DNA of 64,000 bases from Streptomyces sp. NBC_00820 (GCF_036347055.1 NZ_CP108882.1:6312001-6376000); one strand, 5' to 3'. Shown: positions 42,390-51,928, counted from the first letter of the stretch. Made by a program: numbers and translations. Notes: generated by a model from the sequence alone, not told the origin.

Positions 42390-43499
42390 CTACGCCGACT
42401 CCTTCGAGTCACCGCTTTCCTTCGGCTCACCGATGCCTGTCAGGTCACCGGGCTCCTTCGGCCTGCCGATGTCCGCCGGATCGCCGGGCTCTCCCGGCCC
42501 GCCGAGGCCCGCCAAGCCGCCGGTCCCTCCCGGCTCACCGATGCCTGCCAAGCCGCCGGTTTCTCTCAGCTCACCGATGTCCTTCAGGTCGCCGACTCCG
42601 TTCAGGCCGTGCTTTTCCTCCAGGCCGTCGAGGGCGCCCGGTCTGCTCAGGGCCTCGGGGAGCTCGCCCGGTGTCTGCGCCGGCAGGTTCTCGACGGGGG
42701 CGGAGCGGGCTGTCGCCCCACTGTCCGGGGCGGCTGTCTGCTGGCCGCCACGCTCCAGGAAGTGCAGCAGCTCCACCGGGATGGGCAGCACCAGGGTGGA
42801 GTTCTTCTCGGCCGCCACCGCCATCACCGTCTGCAGCAGCCGCAACTGGAGCGCGGCCGGGGTGCCGGACATCTGCTGTGCGGCCTCGGCCAGCTTCCTG
42901 GAGGCCTGCAGTTCGGCGTCGGCGTTGATGATCCGGGCCCGGCGTTCCCGGTCGGCCTCGGCCTGGCGGGCCATGGACCGCTTCATCGTGTCCGGCAGGG
43001 ACACGTCCTTGATCTCCACGCGGTCGACCTGGATGCCCCAGCCGACGGCCGGACTGTCGATCATCAGCTCCAGCCCCTGGTTCAGCTGCTCCCGGTTGGA
43101 CAGCAGGTCGTCCAGGTCGCTCTTACCGATGATCGACCGCAGCGAGGTCTGCGCCATCTGCGAGACCGCGAACTTGTAGTCCTCGACCTTCACCAGCGCG
43201 CTCGCCGCGTCGACCACCCGGAAGTAGACGACGGCGTCCACGCGCACGGTGACGTTGTCGCGGGTGATGCCCTCCTGGGCGGGGATGGGCATCGTCACGA
43301 TCTGCATGTTGATCTTGTGCAGTCGGTCCACGAACGGGATCACCAGCGTCAGCCCGGGCGCCCGTACCTCCCCCGCGAGCCGTCCGAGCCGGAACAGCAC
43401 ACCCCGCTCGTACTGCTTGACCACCCGCGCGGCCGCCGCAAGGTACACGAGACCGGCGCAGCCCACACCCAAGCCGACCCCGACCAGTTCCTGAAGCAT
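42390..43499 (-). CDS. Stomatin/SPFH-domain membrane protein with 12-residue repeat tail
   Basis: 369 residues. A single N-terminal membrane span (ELVGVGLGVGCAGLVYLAAA) is followed by an SPFH/band-7 domain (YERGVLFRLGRL to about residue 190), with RDNVTVRVDAVVYFRV and WGIQVDRVEIKDV as family hallmarks. A helical, oligomer-forming stretch (MARQAEADRERRARI) and a Gln/Leu-rich helix follow. The last 70 residues are five in-phase 12-residue repeats (DPADIGRPKEPG, DLTGIGEPKESG type). Stomatin-like proteins form membrane microdomain scaffolds and regulate proteases or channels. The ATG at 43499 has GAGGGGG upstream. No NfeD partner gene is adjacent. Confidence 0.88.
   Translation of the reverse strand: MLQELVGVGLGVGCAGLVYLAAAARVVKQYERGVLFRLGRLAGEVRAPGLTLVIPFVDRLHKINMQIVTMPIPAQEGITRDNVTVRVDAVVYFRVVDAASALVKVEDYKFAVSQMAQTSLRSIIGKSDLDDLLSNREQLNQGLELMIDSPAVGWGIQVDRVEIKDVSLPDTMKRSMARQAEADRERRARIINADAELQASRKLAEAAQQMSGTPAALQLRLLQTVMAVAAEKNSTLVLPIPVELLHFLERGGQQTAAPDSGATARSAPVENLPAQTPGELPEALSRPGALDGLEEKHGLNGVGDLKDIGELRETGGLAGIGEPGGTGGLAGLGGPGEPGDPADIGRPKEPGDLTGIGEPKESGDSKESA
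42411..42590. repeat. 36-bp coding tandem repeats (five units)
   Basis: Five consecutive 36-base units, at 42411-42446, 42447-42482, 42483-42518, 42519-42554 and 42555-42590, encode 12-residue repeats of the pattern (D/G)L-x-(G/D)IGEP-x-E-x-G at the end of the stomatin-like protein. Unit boundaries are exact and in frame. Confidence 0.85.
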
Positions 43500-43604
43500 G
43501 GTGACCCCCTCACCATCGAGAGGTCTGCTCTGTCTATGTCTGCAACGATATGCCCGGCTCGGGGGAATCAGCCACGAGCCGCAGGAGCTGGTGCGGGGAC
43601 CGGT

Positions 43605-43654
43605 CGGTGCGGTGCGGTGCGGTGCGGTGAGGTGGGGTGGGGTGCGGTGCGGGG
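43605..43654. repeat. GGTGC pentanucleotide microsatellite
   Basis: Five GGTGC units with variant GGTGA, GGTGG and GGGGT copies run to the last base before the SulP stop codon. Pentamer slippage is likely. The tract does not reach the coding sequence. Confidence 0.7.
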
Positions 43655-45151
43655 TCAGGGGCGGTGGGCCGGTGCCGTGACGCGCACCGGCTCGGTGCCG
43701 GCCGCGCTGTGCCGCTCGGCCCAGTTCTCCAGGGCCGTACGGCAGGCGTGGTCCAGGTGGTGCAGGCCGGACAGGTCCAGCCGTACCGGGCGGTCCTGCG
43801 GGAGCGACTCCAGGCTGTCGAGGATCCTGGGCAGCCGCAGGAAGGTCGCGTTGCCCGACAGGTGCGCCTCGACCGGGCCCGCGCCCTTGTCGACGACCTC
43901 CAGCCGGAGGTGCGAGGCCTCCCAGGCGGTCTTGACGACGGCGAGCGCGAGGCCGATCAGCACGCCCTCGAACATGCTCACCGCCACGATCGACACGGCG
44001 GTGACGGCGAGGATCAGCGCCTCGCCCCGGTGCTCGCGCCAGAGCGCCCCCAGCGCCCGTACCGGCACCAGCTTGGCACCCGAGTACAGGAGGATGCCGG
44101 CGAGCGCCGGGAGCGGGATCCAGGCGAGCACGCCCGGCAGCAGCGCGGCGAACAGCAGCAGCCAGACGCCGTGCAGGACGCGGGAGGCCTTCGTACGGGC
44201 CCCCGCCTGCACGTTGGCCGCGCTGCGGACGATCACCGCGGTCATCGGCAGTGCGCCGAGCAGCCCGCAGACGGTGTTGCCCGCACCCTGGGCGATCAGC
44301 TCCTTGTCGTACGCGGTGCGCGGTCCGTCGTGCAGCCGGTCCACGGCCGCCGCGCTGAACAGCGACTCGGCGGACGCGATCAGCGTGAACGCGATCACCG
44401 TGCCGATGGCCCCGGCGGAGGCCAGGCCGGCGAGGGCGCTCGTCGTCGGCGGCCGGACCGAGTCCAGCAGTCCGCTCACCTCGACGGTTGCCACCGGCAG
44501 ATCCAGCAGGAGCGCCGCCAGCGCGGCGAGGACCACCGCGGCCAGCGGACCGGGCACCGCGCGCACCTTCGCCAAGGTACGCCGCCACAGGATCAGGACC
44601 GCGACCGTGCCCGCGCACACGGCGAGCGAGGCGAGCGCCCGCCCGTCACCGAACGCGTGCAGGAACGCCCGGGGCAGTCCGGCCAGCTTGGCGGGGCCCG
44701 AGTCGGGGGCCCTGGCCGCCATGGCCGGGTACAGCTGGCCGGCTATCAGGACCAGGCCGATCCCCGCCAGCATGCCCTCGACGACCGACACGGAGATGGC
44801 CCGGAAGTACCGGCCCAGCCTCAGCACGCCCATGAGGATCTGGAACACGCCGGTGACGAGCACGATCACCCCGAGCACCGGCAGCCCGAACTCCTGAACC
44901 GCCTCGAAGACGAGCACGGTCAGCCCGGCGGCGGGCCCGGACACCTGGAGGCTGCTGCCGCGCATCAGCCCGGTGACGAGACCGCCCACGATGCCGGTGA
45001 CAAGGCCCAGCTCCGCCGGGACACCGGAGGCGACGGCCACGCCCACGCACAGCGGGAGCGCGACCAGGAAGACGACGACGGAGGCGGCGAAGTCCCGCCG
45101 CAGATGCGGGGCGCGCGATATGAGGCCGTTCCCGGACATCGGGGCGCTCAC
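43655..45151 (-). CDS. SulP-family anion transporter with STAS domain, probable bicarbonate transporter
   Basis: 498 residues. About 11-12 membrane spans (residues 15-390) with the SulP motif SLQVSGPAAGLTVLVFE and GALPMTAVIVRSAANVQAGARTK. A C-terminal STAS domain (about 405-485) contains RLDLSGLHHLDHACRTALE. SulP proteins move sulfate, bicarbonate or other anions with sodium or protons. The GTG start overlaps the stop of the carbonic anhydrase gene as GTGA, so translation is coupled and bicarbonate is the most likely substrate. A pentamer repeat tract follows its stop. Confidence 0.88.
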   Translation of the reverse strand: MSAPMSGNGLISRAPHLRRDFAASVVVFLVALPLCVGVAVASGVPAELGLVTGIVGGLVTGLMRGSSLQVSGPAAGLTVLVFEAVQEFGLPVLGVIVLVTGVFQILMGVLRLGRYFRAISVSVVEGMLAGIGLVLIAGQLYPAMAARAPDSGPAKLAGLPRAFLHAFGDGRALASLAVCAGTVAVLILWRRTLAKVRAVPGPLAAVVLAALAALLLDLPVATVEVSGLLDSVRPPTTSALAGLASAGAIGTVIAFTLIASAESLFSAAAVDRLHDGPRTAYDKELIAQGAGNTVCGLLGALPMTAVIVRSAANVQAGARTKASRVLHGVWLLLFAALLPGVLAWIPLPALAGILLYSGAKLVPVRALGALWREHRGEALILAVTAVSIVAVSMFEGVLIGLALAVVKTAWEASHLRLEVVDKGAGPVEAHLSGNATFLRLPRILDSLESLPQDRPVRLDLSGLHHLDHACRTALENWAERHSAAGTEPVRVTAPAHRP

Positions 45152-45726
45152 AGGGCTTCGAAGGTGTCGGTGTGCGGGCGGTGCGCCCGTACGGCGCCGG
45201 TGTGCACCTCGTAGTACCAGGCGTGCAGGCCGAGCCGGCCCTGCGCCAGCCCCCGCTCGACGCACGGGTACGAGCGCAGCCGCAGCAACTGGGTGAGGAC
45301 ATGGCTCTGGACGCCCTCGGCGACCTCCGGGTCCTCGGCCGCGCCCGCCGGACGCGGGGTGGCGTGCGCCAGCCAGTCGCGCACGGCGGGTACGGCGGTC
45401 AGGTCGTCGCCGCGCACCAGCGCGCCGACGGCGCCGCAGTGCGAGTGACCGCAGACGACGATGTCGCGGACGCCGAGCACCTCCACGGCGTACTCGATGG
45501 TGGCGGCCTCGCCGGTGGGGTGCTGCGAGGTGTACGGCGGGACGATGTTTCCCGCGGTGCGCAGCTCGAAGAGCTCGCCGGGGCGGGCGCCCGTGATCAG
45601 GGCCGGGACGACCCTGGAGTCGGAACAGGTGATGAACAGCACCTGCGGGGACTGGCCTTCTGCGAGCTTGGCGAACTCCTCAGGGCGCTGTCCGAAGGTG
45701 CGAGCGTTGTCGATGAGGGGCTGCAT
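45148..45726 (-). CDS. Beta-class carbonic anhydrase
   Basis: 192 residues. It interconverts CO2 and bicarbonate. Zinc ligands and catalytic residues are visible: Cys34-x-Asp36-x-Arg38 in FITCSDSRVV and His94/Cys97 in VCGHSHCGAV. The ATG at 45726 gives a normal beta-CA N-terminus (MQPLIDNARTFGQR) with AGGAGG 11 bases upstream. It is the first gene of a coupled pair with the SulP transporter. Together they should import and equilibrate inorganic carbon for carboxylation reactions or pH control. Confidence 0.94.
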   Translation of the reverse strand: MQPLIDNARTFGQRPEEFAKLAEGQSPQVLFITCSDSRVVPALITGARPGELFELRTAGNIVPPYTSQHPTGEAATIEYAVEVLGVRDIVVCGHSHCGAVGALVRGDDLTAVPAVRDWLAHATPRPAGAAEDPEVAEGVQSHVLTQLLRLRSYPCVERGLAQGRLGLHAWYYEVHTGAVRAHRPHTDTFEAL

Positions 45727-45805
45727 GGTGTGTGGACTCCTCCTGGCGCGCCTCGACGGCGCGTCGGGCCTGCACGACGGTCGTGGGGGGAGAGAAGTCG
45801 CTCCC

Positions 45806-46201
45806 TCAGCAGCGGAAGACCTGAAGGGCTGCCGGAGCGGGAACTCTGACGGATCTCGTGTCGCGGCGGTGCGGAGCGCCGGATGCGGCCGGCGGGCGCG
45901 CGGTGGCCGGCTGCCGGGATATGTGCGGGCGCTCCTGGACCTGCGCGGAGTCGGTGGCGCGGTGCCGGTTGCGGGCGTGCGCGAAGCCCGCGGGCGATGG
46001 GGAGCAGTCGGCTTCGCGGAGCATGTCGGCCCCGCCGCCCGGGGGTTGCCCGGACAGTACGAATCCGGTCGTGGTCCTGGCCTTCGCCTCACCGAGCGTG
46101 TGCGCGGACGCGAAGTTCCCCGTGAACGCGAAGCACTGCAGGGCGATCAGGGTGGCGATCAGCAGGGCGAACCCCGCCTTGGTCGTCTCACCTCGGAACA
46201 T
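45806..46201 (-). CDS. Small hypothetical secreted or membrane-anchored protein
   Basis: 131 residues, no recognised family. The N-terminus (FRGETTKAGFALLIATLIAL, then CFAFTGNFASA) is a signal peptide or anchor. The rest is Arg/Pro/Ala-rich with three Cys at wide spacing and is probably disordered. GGGGGG stands about five bases before the ATG at 46201, and the frame's codon bias over the first 50 codons is normal. The C-terminal half is compositionally less convincing. It reads toward the carbonic anhydrase gene, 79 bases upstream of it, and could share its transcript. Confidence 0.5.
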   Translation of the reverse strand: MFRGETTKAGFALLIATLIALQCFAFTGNFASAHTLGEAKARTTTGFVLSGQPPGGGADMLREADCSPSPAGFAHARNRHRATDSAQVQERPHISRQPATARPPAASGAPHRRDTRSVRVPAPAALQVFRC

Positions 46202-46335
46202 GCGCCCCCCTTCGCCCACCCGAGCTCCCTGTCCACGCCAAACACTGGTCAATGGATGGTCAAGAAACACCTTAGCCCGGCAAAGTCCTTTGCAGGGTTA
46301 ACGGCGGGTTACATGCGCAAGAGAGGGCAAAAAGT

Positions 46336-46370
46336 GCGGGTCACGTGGCCGGAAAAGGCCCTTGACCCGC
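46336..46370 (-). terminator. Terminator of the zapE-like gene
   Basis: GCGGGTCA (46336-46343) pairs with TGACCCGC (46363-46370), enclosing a GGCC/GGCC inner stem. On the minus strand it is followed by an irregular T-rich run, 42 bases after the zapE stop. Confidence 0.6.
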
Positions 46371-46411
46371 ATGGGTTGACTGGTGGTCAGGCGGTTGCGG
46401 CGCCCCGCCGG

Positions 46412-47515
46412 TCAGGCGGTGACGAGGCCCTTGGCGTCCCGGGCGAGCGCGGTCAGCCGGGATATCGCGCGGAAGTACTTCTTGCGGTAGCCGCCGTTCA
46501 GCATCTCCTCGCTGAACAGCTGGTCGAAGGGGAGTCCGGAGGCCAGCACCGGGACCTCACGGTCGTACAGCCGGTCCGCCAGGACCACCAGGCGCAGCGC
46601 CGTCGACTGGTCCGGCACCGGCCGCACGTCGGTGATGCAGACCGCCTTCAGGTCGTCGGTCAGCGCGCCGTACCGGCTCGGGTGCACCTTGGCCAGGTGC
46701 TCCAGCAGGTGCGGGAAGTCGTCCAGCGAGGCGCCGTCGGTCGCGTACGCCGCCTTCGTCACCTGCTCGTCGGAGAACGGCGCCGGGGCCTCGGGCAGGC
46801 CGCGGTGGCGGTAGTCCTCGCCGTCGATGCGCAGGGGGCGGAAGTGGGCGGACAGCCCCTGGATCTCGCGCAGGAAGTCGGCGGCCGCGAACCGGCCCTC
46901 GCCCAGCTTGCCGGGCAGCGTGTTGGAGGTGGCGGCGAGCGCCACGCCCGCGTCGACCAGCCTGCTCAGCAGGCTGGAGACGAGGACGGTGTCACCGGGG
47001 TCGTCCAGCTCGAACTCGTCGATGCACAGCAGGCTGTGACCCGACAGCGTCTGCACCGTCTGCTGGAAGCCCAGGGCGCCCACCAGGTTGGTCAGCTCCA
47101 CGAAGGTGCCGAACGCCTTGCGCGAGGACTCGGCGGGGGTGGCGTGCCAGAGGGAGGCCAGCAGGTGGGTCTTGCCGACGCCGTAGCCGCCGTCCAGGTA
47201 GACGCCGCGGGGGCCGGCCGGGGTCTTGGGCGCCTTCGCCCTGCCGAACCCGAAGAAGCCGCGCTTGCCGGCGCCGGAGGCGTGCGCGCCGCCGAGACCG
47301 GCCGCGAAGCCCTCCAGGATCTGGACGGCCTGGGGCTGGCTGGGCTGGTTGGGGTCCGGGATGTAGGTCGCGAAGCGCACCGAGTCGAAGCGCGGCGGCG
47401 GCACCATCTCGGCGACCAGCCGGTCGGCGGGGACGTGCGGCTCGCGCTCGCACAAGGACAGCGGGCCCGCTTCGGTCACTGGGGTGGCTCCGGAGGCGGT
47501 GGGGGAGGACGACAC
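46412..47515 (-). CDS. zapE: ZapE/AFG1-type AAA ATPase
   Basis: 367 residues. Walker A is GGYGVGKTHL and Walker B LLCIDEFELDD; the sensor segment ATSNTLPGKL follows. This is the ZapE/AFG1 family, which in Proteobacteria associates with the division ring under stress and in mitochondria helps degrade inner-membrane proteins; the actinobacterial role is untested. The N-terminal 45 residues are Ser/Thr/Pro-rich. The GTG at 47515 is used, with a TAGCAT-like -10 placed for a leaderless start. A second GTG at 47479 has GGAG at eight bases and is an equally good start. It diverges from the RibD-C reductase gene across only 36 bases. Confidence 0.85.
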   Translation of the reverse strand: MSSSPTASGATPVTEAGPLSLCEREPHVPADRLVAEMVPPPRFDSVRFATYIPDPNQPSQPQAVQILEGFAAGLGGAHASGAGKRGFFGFGRAKAPKTPAGPRGVYLDGGYGVGKTHLLASLWHATPAESSRKAFGTFVELTNLVGALGFQQTVQTLSGHSLLCIDEFELDDPGDTVLVSSLLSRLVDAGVALAATSNTLPGKLGEGRFAAADFLREIQGLSAHFRPLRIDGEDYRHRGLPEAPAPFSDEQVTKAAYATDGASLDDFPHLLEHLAKVHPSRYGALTDDLKAVCITDVRPVPDQSTALRLVVLADRLYDREVPVLASGLPFDQLFSEEMLNGGYRKKYFRAISRLTALARDAKGLVTA

Positions 47516-47551
47516 AGTTACCCATGCTAGACGCCGTGTCACACTGCACGA

Positions 47552-48595
47552 ATGCGACGCCTGTTCCCTGTGACCCACGAAACAGCAGCCCAGGCCCCTG
47601 ATGAGGGTGCGGAGGGGGAGGGGGTGAGCGGGGTTCGCGGGGGGCCTGGCGGGCCTGTGGGGCCTGGGGACACCGTGGCGCCCGGTGGCCGTGACGCGCT
47701 CGACGGCCGCGAGTGGAGCCTCGCCGAGCTGGCCGCCGCCTACGCCTATCCGGCGTCCGCCTGCCCGGAACCCGCTTCTTCCTCGGCTACCGGTTCCGAT
47801 TCCGGTTCCGATTCCGGTTCCGCTTCCGGTTCTGATTCGGGTTCGGCTACCGGTTCCGGTTCAGGACCCACTTCCGATTCCGGTTCCGCTTCCGACCTCG
47901 GTTCCAGGTCTGGTGCCGGTGCCGGTGCCGTGCGGCCGTGGCTGCGGGCCAACATGGTCTCGACGCTCGACGGAGCCGCCCAGCACGACGGGCGCTCCCA
48001 GCCCATCTCCTGCGCCGCCGACATGCGGATCTTCGGCACGCTCCGGGCGCTCGCGGACGTCGTCCTGGTGGGTGCGGAAACGGTACGGCAGGAGGGGTAC
48101 CGGCCCGCACGCGCGCGCGCTGAGTTCGCGGCGGCCCGTGAAGCCGCGGGACAGGCGCCCGCCCCGGCCGTCGCGATCGTCACCGCCGGCCTGGAGCTGG
48201 ACTTCTCCCTGCCGCTGTTCACCTCACCCCTGGTGCCGACGATCCTCCTCACCGGCGCCGCCGCGCCGGCCGACCGGGTCGTCGCCGCCGAGCGGGCCGG
48301 CGCCCGGGTGATCGTCGCCGGTGAGGGCAGCGGCGTCGATCCCGCGCGCGCGGTGAGCGCGCTGGCCGGCCTCGGATACACCCGGCAGCTCACCGAGGGC
48401 GGGCCCCGGCTGCTCGGCCAGCTCGTGGCGGCGGGGGTGCTGGACGAGCTGTGCCTGACCCTCTCGCCGATGCTCACGGCGGGGGACGCGCAGCGGATCG
48501 CCGGGGGACCGTCCGTCGCCGTTCCGCGCCGCTTCGAACTGGTGTCGCTCCTGGAAGAGGACGGATTTCTGTTCGGTCGTTACCGACGCTCCTGA
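47552..48595 (+). CDS. Pyrimidine reductase family (RibD C-terminal) protein with Ser/Gly/Asp insert
   Basis: 347 residues. The reductase domain starts near residue 128 (RPWLRANMVSTLDGA, SQPISCAADMRIF, DVVLVGAETVRQEGY) and matches the RibD C-terminal / dihydrofolate-reductase-like fold, which binds NADPH; GYTRQLTEGGPRLLGQ is its late signature. It could act in riboflavin or folate-like reductions, but the deaminase half of RibD is absent and the substrate is unknown. An N-terminal segment (WSLAELAAAYAYP) is separated from the domain by residues 76-126, which are almost only Ser, Gly, Asp, Ala and Thr, encoded by a hexanucleotide-type repeat. GTG or ATG choice: ATG 47552, with no strong ribosome site. 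Confidence 0.83.
   Translation: MRRLFPVTHETAAQAPDEGAEGEGVSGVRGGPGGPVGPGDTVAPGGRDALDGREWSLAELAAAYAYPASACPEPASSSATGSDSGSDSGSASGSDSGSATGSGSGPTSDSGSASDLGSRSGAGAGAVRPWLRANMVSTLDGAAQHDGRSQPISCAADMRIFGTLRALADVVLVGAETVRQEGYRPARARAEFAAAREAAGQAPAPAVAIVTAGLELDFSLPLFTSPLVPTILLTGAAAPADRVVAAERAGARVIVAGEGSGVDPARAVSALAGLGYTRQLTEGGPRLLGQLVAAGVLDELCLTLSPMLTAGDAQRIAGGPSVAVPRRFELVSLLEEDGFLFGRYRRS
47777..47929. repeat. In-frame GGTTCCGATTCC-type microsatellite
   Basis: Repeats of GGTTCC(G/C)(A/C)TTCC encode the Ser/Gly/Asp linker of the reductase. Codon use (TCC, GGT, GAT) is strikingly uniform and unlike the rest of the gene, consistent with recent replication slippage. Confidence 0.85.
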
Positions 48596-48750
48596 AAACA
48601 GCGGAATCTACCGTTCCGTTTAGCCTCCGGCGGGCACACTTAGTCCGGCACTACCCGTGCGATCACGGGGCAGGATGGTTTCCGCAGGGCCTTGCCCTGC
48701 CCACGGAGGACAGAGGGTCCGGCGGGCCCTCGAAGGAGAAGAGGCGCCTG

Positions 48751-49224
48751 GTGTTCACAAGCGTTCTGATGATCGAGAAGGCCCTGACGTCCCCCGACGT
48801 GGAGTTCGTCACCACCTTGCACGGGGACGAGCCGGTCTTCTTCCACGTACTGCTCGAACCGCGCGGTGACCAGGCGGACCGGCTCCTGCGGGCCATAGAC
48901 GACATCGCGCTCGGCGAACTCGACGAGGCCGTCCACGAGGGCGGGACCCCCGAGGGGAACGCCGCCAGGAGCGTGGGGGAGCGGGCGCTCGACGTCTCCC
49001 TGCAGGCGCTGCGGGCTGCCGGGTGCCGGGCGGAGGGCCGGCTGGTCGAGGATCATCCGCTCGACGCGCTGAAGACCCTGGTCACCGAGGTCGACGCGGA
49101 CGAGGTGATCGTACTGACCGACCCGCACTACGTGGAGGAGTTCTTCCACCGCGACTGGGCCTCCCGCGCCCGTCACAAGGTCGGCGTGCCCGTGCTCAAG
49201 CTGTTCTCGCACGCCAAGGCGTAG
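48751..49224 (+). CDS. Conserved hypothetical protein, USP-like alpha/beta fold possible
   Basis: 157 residues, family not recognised with certainty; homologues in Streptomyces have sometimes been labelled indole-3-glycerol-phosphate synthase, which the sequence does not support. Visible are FVTTLHGDEPVFFHVLLEPR, RAIDDIALGELDEAVHEGG, a repeated helix ALDVSLQALRAAGC and the C-terminal ADEVIVLTDPHYVEEFFHRD, suggesting alternating strands and helices. There is no signal peptide. The GTG at 48751 is preceded by AAGGAGAAGAGG. It lies between the reductase gene and murC without shared transcription. Confidence 0.65.
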   Translation: MFTSVLMIEKALTSPDVEFVTTLHGDEPVFFHVLLEPRGDQADRLLRAIDDIALGELDEAVHEGGTPEGNAARSVGERALDVSLQALRAAGCRAEGRLVEDHPLDALKTLVTEVDADEVIVLTDPHYVEEFFHRDWASRARHKVGVPVLKLFSHAKA

Positions 49225-49574
49225 CGCTCCGTGCGGGCGGACGGTGGGCCTGTCGTCCGGGGGCGGTGCGTGCGTGGGTCGTGCGGGAGCGCTGCGGCCC
49301 GGCGTGCCGTTTCCCGGGCTTCCCCGGGCTCCCGCTCCCTCGGGGCCGCCGCGACCCCGCTCCCTCGGGGCCGCGGCGACCCCGCTCCCTCGGGGCCGCT
49401 CCCCGCGGGGCTGATCCTCGCGGGTGCGCTTCGCCGCGGCGGGCGCCGGCTGCCCCGCGCCTGCCGCCCCGCGGACGTGGGGGCTGCCCCTGCCCGTGCC
49501 CCTTGCGAGGTGACCCTTGTTCCAGCGCATAGGCTAGGCCTGCTCTAGCTCGCACCGTCTCTGGGGAGAAACGC
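49225..49574. other. Gene-free region upstream of murC (350 bp)
   Basis: It holds a 25-bp tandem repeat at 49333-49404 and otherwise GC-rich sequence with open but unsupported frames. The murC promoter must lie near 49500-49560, a less GC-rich stretch, but no clear -35/-10 pair was found. Confidence 0.5.
49333..49404. repeat. Three tandem 25-bp repeats upstream of murC
   Basis: The unit CGCTCCCTCGGGGCCGC(C/G)GCGACCC occurs at 49333-49357 and 49358-49382; the third copy from 49383 is intact for 17 bases and then diverges. Confidence 0.8.
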
Positions 49575-50966
<1,392 letters not shown>

Positions 50967-50985
50967 AGTGAAGGGGCTGAGGCTC

Positions 50986-51393
50986 ATGTCGTACGACGTC
51001 GAGAAGCCGGACGAGCAGTGGCGTGCGGAGCTGACCCCGGACGAGTACGCCGTACTGCGCCAGGCCGGCACCGAGCCGGCCTTCCGGGGCGAGTACACGG
51101 ACACCAAGACCAAGGGCGTCTACTCCTGCCGCGCCTGCGGGGCCGACCTCTTCACCTCGGGTGAGAAGTTCGAGTCCCACTGCGGCTGGCCGTCCTTCTA
51201 CGACCCGAAGGACACCGACGCCGTCGAACTGATCGCCGACCGGTCCCACGGCATGGTCCGCACCGAGGTCCGGTGCGCCCGCTGCGGCTCGCACCTCGGG
51301 CACGTGTTCGAGGGTGAGGGGTATCCCACGCCCACCGACCAGCGGTACTGCATCAACAGCATCTCGCTGCGGCTGGAGCCGGGCGAGGGCTGA
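50986..51393 (+). CDS. msrB: Peptide-methionine (R)-S-oxide reductase
   Basis: 135 residues. It repairs methionine-R-sulfoxide in proteins. Zinc is held by Cys48/Cys51 (SCRACG) and Cys97/Cys100 (RCARCG); the catalytic Cys122 lies in RYCINSISL, and Cys66 in SHCGWPSF is a possible resolving residue. His106 in HLGHVFEG is the conserved active-site His. The ATG at 50986 is preferred, with AAGGGG nine bases upstream. It is closely downstream of murC. Confidence 0.94.
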   Translation: MSYDVEKPDEQWRAELTPDEYAVLRQAGTEPAFRGEYTDTKTKGVYSCRACGADLFTSGEKFESHCGWPSFYDPKDTDAVELIADRSHGMVRTEVRCARCGSHLGHVFEGEGYPTPTDQRYCINSISLRLEPGEG

Positions 51394-51437
51394 ACCCGCC
51401 GAACCCACCGAACTCGTCGAACCCGTCGAACCCAGTG

Positions 51438-51481
51438 ACCGGTGAGCCCGCGCCGTACGCGTACGCGGGCTCACCGGTTTT
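51438..51481 (+). terminator. Terminator after msrB
   Basis: A 15-base perfect stem (ACCGGTGAGCCCGCG against CGCGGGCTCACCGGT) with an 11-base loop is followed by TTTT. It is preceded by five near-tandem nine-base units of GAACCCxCC/GTC type right after the stop codon. Confidence 0.8.
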
Positions 51482-51532
51482 CGGTATGTCCCCCTCTCCC
51501 ACGCCGGCCCCATAGCCTCGAGGAACCCGATC

Positions 51533-51928
51533 GTGTCCCAACCACCGCCCCTGGGCGGCCCGAACGCCACGCACACCCCCGCGCAGATACGACGCAACCG
51601 CCTGATCTTCCTCGCGGTGGTTCTCGTCCTCGCGGGCATGGTGACCTTCAGCGCCCTGGGTCCCTACGACACCGAGGACCAGTCGGCGACGCTCAAGGCC
51701 GGTGACTGCTTCCAGAACGTCGGCACCGACAAGGCGGCGAAGACCAAGAAGCTCGACTGCGCCGACCCGCACGCCGACTACAAGGTCCTCAAGATGGTCG
51801 AGAACGCGGTCGTCGACACCTTGGCGTGCTCCGACGTCCCGGGTACGACCGGCTCGCTCACCCGGTCGGGCTCCGGAAAATGGTTCGTCGTCTGCTTCGA
51901 GGACAACGACGAGAAGGGCGAGAAGTAG
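51533..51928 (+). CDS. LppU/SCO3897-like small membrane-anchored protein
   Basis: 131 residues. A cytoplasmic Pro-rich N-terminus (MSQPPPLGGPN) leads to one membrane span (LIFLAVVLVLAGMVTFSALG, about 24-43). The external domain contains four Cys in a regular pattern (KAGDCFQNVG, KLDCADP, TLACSDVP, FVVCFED), probably two disulfides. This Cys pattern is shared with a family of actinobacterial secreted proteins called LppU/SCO3897, of unknown function. The GTG start at 51533 has GAGG about 10 bases upstream. It is a single gene before the osmoprotectant operon. Confidence 0.75.
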   Translation: MSQPPPLGGPNATHTPAQIRRNRLIFLAVVLVLAGMVTFSALGPYDTEDQSATLKAGDCFQNVGTDKAAKTKKLDCADPHADYKVLKMVENAVVDTLACSDVPGTTGSLTRSGSGKWFVVCFEDNDEKGEK

